Below, piece by piece: positions 51,643 to 56,193 of a stretch of 56,193 nt of DNA. The position numbers and the translations under genes were made by a program. The DNA lies in contig JASJCU010000007.1 in assembly GCA_030065815.1 (NCBI GenBank), positions 1 to 56,193 on the forward strand, in the 5' to 3' direction. A model generated the notes under the pieces. That model worked only from the letters and a program-made list of their open reading frames with translations, was not told the DNA's origin and made no database searches. How positions within the stretch are numbered: position 1 is the first letter of the stretch; every line of letters begins with the position of its first letter. The DNA is from Gammaproteobacteria bacterium. Its GTDB lineage: Bacteria; Pseudomonadota; Gammaproteobacteria; Chromatiales; Chromatiaceae.

Positions 51643-53694
51643 ATGCCAGAACCCCGCAAGATCCTGATCACCAGCGCACTGCCCTACGCCAACGGCTCGA
51701 TCCACCTCGGCCACCTCGTCGAATACATCCAGACCGACATCTGGAGCCGCTTCCAGAAGATGCGTGGTCACGAGGCCTACTACGTCTGCGCCGACGACGC
51801 TCACGGCACGCCGATCATGCTGCGTGCGCGCGCCGAGGGCATCGAGCCGGAGCAGTTGATCGAGCGCGTCTGGCACGAGCACACAGAGGATTTCGCCGGC
51901 TTCGAAATCGGATTCGACAACTACCACTCGACGCACTCGGAAGAGAACCGCGTCTGCGCGACGACGATCTACGAGCGCAACCGCGACGCCGGGCACATCG
52001 TGCGGCGCACGATCTCGCAGGCCTACGACCCCGAGGCCGAGATGTTCCTGCCCGACCGCTTCATCAAGGGTACGTGTCCGCGGTGCGGCGCCGAGGACCA
52101 GTACGGCGACAACTGCGAGGTCTGCGGTGCGACCTACGCCCCGACCGAGCTGAAGAACGCGGTCTCTGCGGTATCCGGCGCGACACCGATCAAGAAGGAC
52201 TCCGAGCACCTGTTCTTTAAGCTCGGCGACTTCGAAAAGGTCCTGCGCGACTGGCACAAGGCCGGGCATGTCCAGGCCGAGGTCGCGAACAAGCTCAACG
52301 AGTGGTTCGAGGCCGGCCTCAACGACTGGGACATCTCGCGCGACGCGCCGTACTTCGGCTTCGAGATCCCCGACGCAGCGGGCAAGTATTTCTACGTCTG
52401 GCTGGACGCACCGATCGGCTACATGGCCAGCTTCCGCAACTACTGCGACAAGACCGGTGTCGACTTCGACGCGTTCTGGGACGCCGACTCCGACACCGAG
52501 CTGTACCACTTCATCGGCAAGGACATCATCTACTTCCACGCGTTGTTCTGGCCGGCGATGCTGCACGGCGCCGGCTTTCGCAAGCCGACCGGCGTCTACG
52601 CCCACGGCTTCCTGACCGTCGACGGCGCCAAGATGTCGAAGTCGCGCGGCACCTTCATCAAGGCGCGCACCTACCTCAAGCACCTGAACCCGGAATACCT
52701 GCGCTACTACTTTGCGGCCAAGCTCAGCTCGGGCGTCGATGACCTGGATCTGAACCTCGAGGACTTCGCCGCACGCGTCAACGCCGACCTGGTCGGCAAG
52801 GTCGTCAATATCGCCAGCCGCTGTGCCGGTTTCATCAAGAAGCGTTTCGACAACCGCCTCAACGACACACTCGATCAACCGGAGCTGTATGCGACCTTCG
52901 TCAAGGCCGGCGACGAGATCGCCGAGCTGTACGAGAAGCGCGAGTTCGGCCGTGCGGTGCGCGAGATCATGGCGCTCGCCGACCTCGCCAATCAGTACAT
53001 CGACGACAAGGCGCCGTGGGTCATTGCCAAGCAGGACGGCCGCGACGCCGAGCTGCACGCGATCTGTTCAATGGGCATCAACCTGTTCCGCGTGCTGATC
53101 GGCTATCTGAAGCCGATCGTGCCGGTCATGGCCGCGCAGACCGAGGCCTTCCTGAATGTCGAGCCGATGCGCTGGGACACACAGGCCGAACCACTGCTCG
53201 ATCACAAGATCAACGCGTTCAAACCGCTGATGACGCGCGTCGACAGAGACCGGATCAACGCGATGATCGAGGACTCGAAGGAAGACCTCGCGACCGAGCA
53301 ACAGGCGACCGGCGGCGGCAGCGCTGCCGTGGCCGCGGATTCGCCGCTGGCCAGGGACCCGATCGCCGCGACCGTCGATTTCGCCGACTTTGCCAAGGTC
53401 GACCTGCGCGTCGCCCGCATCGCCAAGGCCGAGCATGTCGAAGGCGCCGACAAGCTGCTGCGCCTGACACTCGACCTCGGCGGCGAGATGCGCAACGTGT
53501 TCGCCGGGATCAAGGCCGCGTACAGACCGGAAGACCTCGAGGGCAGGCTGACCGTCATGGTCGCCAACCTCGCGCCGCGCAAGATGAAGTTCGGCGTATC
53601 CGAGGGCATGGTGCTGGCCGCCGGACCTGGCGGCGAGGACATCTTCGTGCTGCAACCCGATGACGGCGCCGAACCCGGCATGAAGGTGAAGTGA
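51643..53694 (+). CDS. metG: methionyl-tRNA synthetase
   Basis: 683 residues from ATG 51643; an earlier ATG at 51607 would add twelve residues. The N-terminus [25 protein letters not shown] aligns with known MetG starts and has the HIGH-type HLGH. The zinc knuckle is [23 protein letters not shown] is intact in [13 protein letters not shown]-terminal tRNA-binding (Trbp111-like) domain follows a linker ([33 protein letters not shown]). It charges tRNA-Met. Flanking gene. Confidence 0.96.
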   Translation: MPEPRKILITSALPYANGSIHLGHLVEYIQTDIWSRFQKMRGHEAYYVCADDAHGTPIMLRARAEGIEPEQLIERVWHEHTEDFAGFEIGFDNYHSTHSEENRVCATTIYERNRDAGHIVRRTISQAYDPEAEMFLPDRFIKGTCPRCGAEDQYGDNCEVCGATYAPTELKNAVSAVSGATPIKKDSEHLFFKLGDFEKVLRDWHKAGHVQAEVANKLNEWFEAGLNDWDISRDAPYFGFEIPDAAGKYFYVWLDAPIGYMASFRNYCDKTGVDFDAFWDADSDTELYHFIGKDIIYFHALFWPAMLHGAGFRKPTGVYAHGFLTVDGAKMSKSRGTFIKARTYLKHLNPEYLRYYFAAKLSSGVDDLDLNLEDFAARVNADLVGKVVNIASRCAGFIKKRFDNRLNDTLDQPELYATFVKAGDEIAELYEKREFGRAVREIMALADLANQYIDDKAPWVIAKQDGRDAELHAICSMGINLFRVLIGYLKPIVPVMAAQTEAFLNVEPMRWDTQAEPLLDHKINAFKPLMTRVDRDRINAMIEDSKEDLATEQQATGGGSAAVAADSPLARDPIAATVDFADFAKVDLRVARIAKAEHVEGADKLLRLTLDLGGEMRNVFAGIKAAYRPEDLEGRLTVMVANLAPRKMKFGVSEGMVLAAGPGGEDIFVLQPDDGAEPGMKVK

Positions 53695-53818
53695 CGCACG
53701 GTCCCGCACGCCTCGGCCGCGGGCCCGGCCCCGACTGTCAAAGCATTCCGCGGCGCGGCCGCTAGACTGCCTAGTACGCGCGCGGGCATCGCTTCGCGCG
53801 ACTGACAGGTGGGGTTCG

Positions 53819-55648
53819 GTGGGCAGACAACGGAATCTCGCGCGTATTCTGCGTCTCTCTTTCGCCGTCGCCGTGGCCGCGATCGCCGCGCTGGTGGCCG
53901 GCATCTGGCTGCTCGTCGACGTCGACGCCTACCGCGCCGAGATCGCGGCAGCGATTGAATCGGCCACCGGACGCGATGTCACGATCGCCGGCGACGTCGA
54001 CCTGGCGCTGCTGCCCCGACCGCGGCTCGCGGTCGGCGACATTCGGCTGGGCAACGCCGACTGGGGCAGTAGCCCACAAATGCTGCAGATCGGCAGGCTC
54101 CACGCACGGCTCGACCCGCTACCGTTGCTGACCGGCGATATCGTCATCGACCACGTCGCGCTCGGCGCCATCGATCTGTTGCTCGAGACCGACCCCGAGG
54201 GACGCGGCAACTGGTCGATCGGTGAACCACGGACCGGTGATGGAGCGGCACCGGGCCGGCTGCCAACAATCAGCAAGCTGGTCTTCGACGATGCCCGGAT
54301 AACGTGGCGGCCCGGCGCAGACGGCAGCCAACGCGTCTACCGGATCGACCGGCTGGAGGTCGTCGGGCTGGGCACCGGCCGCCCGGTCGCGATCGCCGCG
54401 CACGGCACCGGCGCAGGCCCCGGGGCCTGGTCGCTCGGTGCCAGCGTAACGCCGCAGGGCGACAGCCACCTTGTCGACGACGTCGATATCCGCAGCGGCG
54501 ACAGCGACATCACCGGTCAATTGCGCCTCGCGGCGACCGCGGCGACGGCACGGCTCGACGGCACCCTGGCATCGCGCCTGCTGCGCAGCGACGACGTCAG
54601 CGCCATGCTCGCCGCGATCACCGGCGCCGACGACGCAACGCGTGCCGAATCCGCGGGCCGGGTGTTCGCCGATACGCCGCTGGGCATCGAACTGCCGAGG
54701 ACCCTGGCCGTCGACGTCCGCTACGACGCCGAGCGCGTCGACGCCGCCGCGCTGACGCTGCGGGGGCTGTCGGGGCGGGTCCGAATCGCCGACCAGGCAC
54801 TGTCGATAGCCGTCGACCAGGCCGACCTGCGCGGCGGTCGGGTCACGGCCGGTCTGATCCTCGACAGTGCGCAGCGCCGGCCGCAGCTGCAATTGACATT
54901 GACCGGCGAAGGCCTGCCGCTGGCCCGGCTGCTGCCGACGTCGCACGGCGCACCCTGGCTCGAATCGCCGGCCGACGTGGATATCCGCGTGCACGGTGCC
55001 GGGCGCTCGGCGGCGTCGATCGCGGCCGACCTGTCGGGCACGGCGCGCCTGCTGGTCGGCAAGGGCCGCGCCGACCTGCGCGCGGTCGACACGCTGATCG
55101 GCGGGTTGAGCACCGCGCTCGCGACGCTCGGTGACGGCAGCCGCGAACCCGCTGTGCTCAACTGCATGGCCGCCAGTTTCGACGTCGAACAAGGCATCGC
55201 GACCAGCCGGCTGATGCTCGCCGACACCGAGCATTCGACCGTCTACGGCGAGGGCAACGTCGATCTGCGGCGCGAACGCCTCGACCTGCTGCTGCGCCCC
55301 AAACCCAAGCAGGCATCGCTGAGCGTCGCCGTCCCGGTCAGGATCGGCGGCACACTGCTGGCGCCACAGTTCACGCCGGACAAGGCCGCGGTCGCCCGGA
55401 AGGGCGCCGGCGTGCTCGCCGCGGTCGGCCTGATCTCGTTCCCACCGGCGATCCTGCTCGGCCTCGGCGAACTCGGCAGCGGCGACCCGAATCCCTGTCT
55501 CGATGTCGCGGCCGGCCCGTCGCAGACGCAGGCACAGGCACGCGGCAACGGCAGCGGGCGCACGAAGAACCTGATCGAACGCGCGGCCGACACGGCCGGC
55601 GCGACGCTCGACGGCATCGGCAATGCCGTGAAGGGGCTGTTCGACTAG
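53819..55648 (+). CDS. AsmA-family protein
   Basis: 609 residues from GTG at 53819, with AGGTGGGG about six bases upstream. The N-terminus has a transmembrane helix (FAVAVAAIAALVAGIWLLV) and the AsmA start VDAYRAEIAAAIESATGRDVTIAGDVDLALLPRPRLAVGDIRL. The C-terminus contains EHSTVYGEGNVDLRRERLDLLLRPKPKQ, the AsmA C-terminal region. Such inner-membrane-anchored, periplasmic proteins take part in outer-membrane lipid transport or assembly. It follows metG by 124 bases and is unrelated to the nif genes. Confidence 0.85.
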   Translation: MGRQRNLARILRLSFAVAVAAIAALVAGIWLLVDVDAYRAEIAAAIESATGRDVTIAGDVDLALLPRPRLAVGDIRLGNADWGSSPQMLQIGRLHARLDPLPLLTGDIVIDHVALGAIDLLLETDPEGRGNWSIGEPRTGDGAAPGRLPTISKLVFDDARITWRPGADGSQRVYRIDRLEVVGLGTGRPVAIAAHGTGAGPGAWSLGASVTPQGDSHLVDDVDIRSGDSDITGQLRLAATAATARLDGTLASRLLRSDDVSAMLAAITGADDATRAESAGRVFADTPLGIELPRTLAVDVRYDAERVDAAALTLRGLSGRVRIADQALSIAVDQADLRGGRVTAGLILDSAQRRPQLQLTLTGEGLPLARLLPTSHGAPWLESPADVDIRVHGAGRSAASIAADLSGTARLLVGKGRADLRAVDTLIGGLSTALATLGDGSREPAVLNCMAASFDVEQGIATSRLMLADTEHSTVYGEGNVDLRRERLDLLLRPKPKQASLSVAVPVRIGGTLLAPQFTPDKAAVARKGAGVLAAVGLISFPPAILLGLGELGSGDPNPCLDVAAGPSQTQAQARGNGSGRTKNLIERAADTAGATLDGIGNAVKGLFD

Positions 55649-55699
55649 GCCGTCGACCCGTCGTTCGCGACGCCGGCCGAGCACGCAACGTGCGCACCG

Positions 55700-56101
55700 T
55701 CAGTCGTCCAGCGGCTCCAGCACCAGGTCGAACCGTGCCGCGTCGACGCGCCGCTCGGCGACCCACTGCGTCGCCAGCGGGCGATGGCCGGGCGCCTCGA
55801 CAAGGAAATGCACGTGCGGCGGCCGCAGTGCCGGCCACTCGGTCTCGAAGCGGTAGGCGCCGTTGGCATCGCTGAGCCGCCACGCGTACAGGCGGTCGAC
55901 GTAACGCCCCTGCTCCCCGGCCTGCCAGTGCACGATCTTGATCCCGGCGAGCGGGCGGCAGCCCGCGGCCGATAACACGCGACCGTGCAACAACAGTCCC
56001 TTGCCGATGTCCGCCGGTTGGTGAGTGGCCTTGTCGATGTCGTAGTGGGTACCGACGCTGCGGCCGGTTGTCGGCACGCAGTCGGCCGCCGATAGGGCCA
56101 C
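55700..56101 (-). CDS. intradiol ring-cleavage dioxygenase-like protein, 5' end disturbed
   Basis: 133 residues visible. The core GLLLHGRVLSAAGCRPLAGIKIVHWQAGEQGRYVD and ANGAYRFETEWPALRPPHVHFLVEAPGH follow the pattern of the protocatechuate 3,4-dioxygenase beta/alpha family (beta-strand core, an HVHF metal-ligand segment). CVPTTGRSVGTHYD near the start suits the family N-terminus, but the frame meets a stop just upstream of a weak GTG. That part is replaced by an inverted copy of the gene itself (see the inverted repeat), so the true 5' end is missing or altered. Function beyond the family is not certain. Confidence 0.6.
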   Translation of the reverse strand: MALSAADCVPTTGRSVGTHYDIDKATHQPADIGKGLLLHGRVLSAAGCRPLAGIKIVHWQAGEQGRYVDRLYAWRLSDANGAYRFETEWPALRPPHVHFLVEAPGHRPLATQWVAERRVDAARFDLVLEPLDD

Positions 56102-56193
56102 TCACCAACCGGCGGACATCGGCAAGGGACTGTTGTTGCACGGTCGCGTGTTATCGGCCGCGGGCTGCCGCCCGCTCGCCGGGATCAAGATCG
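55933..56193. repeat. 98-bp inverted repeat at the end of the sequence
   Basis: Bases 55933-56030 and 56096-56193 are exact reverse complements, separated by a 65-base loop. The outer copy runs to the last base of the window and copies coding sequence of the dioxygenase-like gene. Such a fold-back at a sequence end is more typical of an assembly or amplification artefact than of a natural element. Confidence 0.85.

Overview
This window is a nitrogen-fixation (nif) island of about 48 kb. It is flanked by ordinary housekeeping genes and comes from a GC-rich gammaproteobacterium. The nifL/nifA regulator pair, an Rnf electron-transport operon next to it, nifM with a nif-linked clpX, draT/draG and a Shethna-protein-II-like ferredoxin point to a Chromatiales- or Azotobacter-type diazotroph. 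A sulfur-oxidising or purple sulfur lineage is my inference; no rRNA or taxonomic marker is present.

Layout, left to right. 1-378: tail of a c-type cytochrome gene. 502-1914: pyruvate kinase. 2305-10419 (minus): iscA-like, nifU, nifS, then nifV with its own promoter, cysE, a TPR-like gene, nifW, nifZ, nifM, clpX. 10610-10867 (plus): a second, short NifZ-domain gene. 11203-18751 (minus): nifE, nifN, nifX, rseC, a DUF269 gene, a CCE_0567-type gene, fdxB, a thioredoxin-fold [2Fe-2S] ferredoxin, a second TPR-like gene, two unknowns, apbE. 19350-26807 (minus): nifH, nifD, nifK, nifT, a ferredoxin, nifY, a small unknown, a leucine-rich-variant Fe-S protein and a 333-residue unknown. 27002-30812 (plus): draT, then a SIR2-like gene, a Cys-rich small protein, bacteriohemerythrin, a CCG-domain fragment, monothiol glutaredoxin and a BolA-like gene. 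30872-37513 (minus): nifB, a ferredoxin, nifO, a flavodiiron protein, two [2Fe-2S] ferredoxins (one FeSII-like), nifQ, draG, a DUF3144 gene and an unknown. 37790-40983 (minus): nifL and nifA. 41347-49166 (plus): rnfABCDGEH followed by modABC. 49575-56193: a small membrane-anchored protein, mrp, metG, an AsmA-like gene and a 5'-truncated intradiol-dioxygenase-like gene.

Regulation can be read directly. Sigma-54 -24/-12 elements stand in front of iscA-nifUS, nifV, nifE, nifH, nifB and the SIR2-like gene, with weaker matches before nifL and rnfA. A TGT-N10-ACA NifA activator site lies 46-74 bp upstream of the -24 element in each of the first six cases; the nifH site has one mismatch. Three activator sites sit between nifL and rnfA. 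The genes cover the nitrogenase structural proteins, FeMo-cofactor assembly (nifB, nifEN, nifX, nifY, nifV, nifQ, nifO, modABC), Fe-S supply (nifUS, cysE, iscA-like), electron delivery (Rnf, several ferredoxins, ApbE to flavinylate RnfD and RnfG), oxygen defence (flavodiiron, FeSII-like, hemerythrin) and post-translational switching of NifH (DraT/DraG).

The least explained parts are the SIR2-like operon under apparent NifA control, a pair of 172-residue TPR-like paralogues at the two ends of the left half, several unknowns locked into nif operons, and a series of intercistronic stem-loops after nifH, nifD and nifK. The last 260 bp carry a 98-bp inverted repeat that looks like a fold-back artefact at the sequence end.
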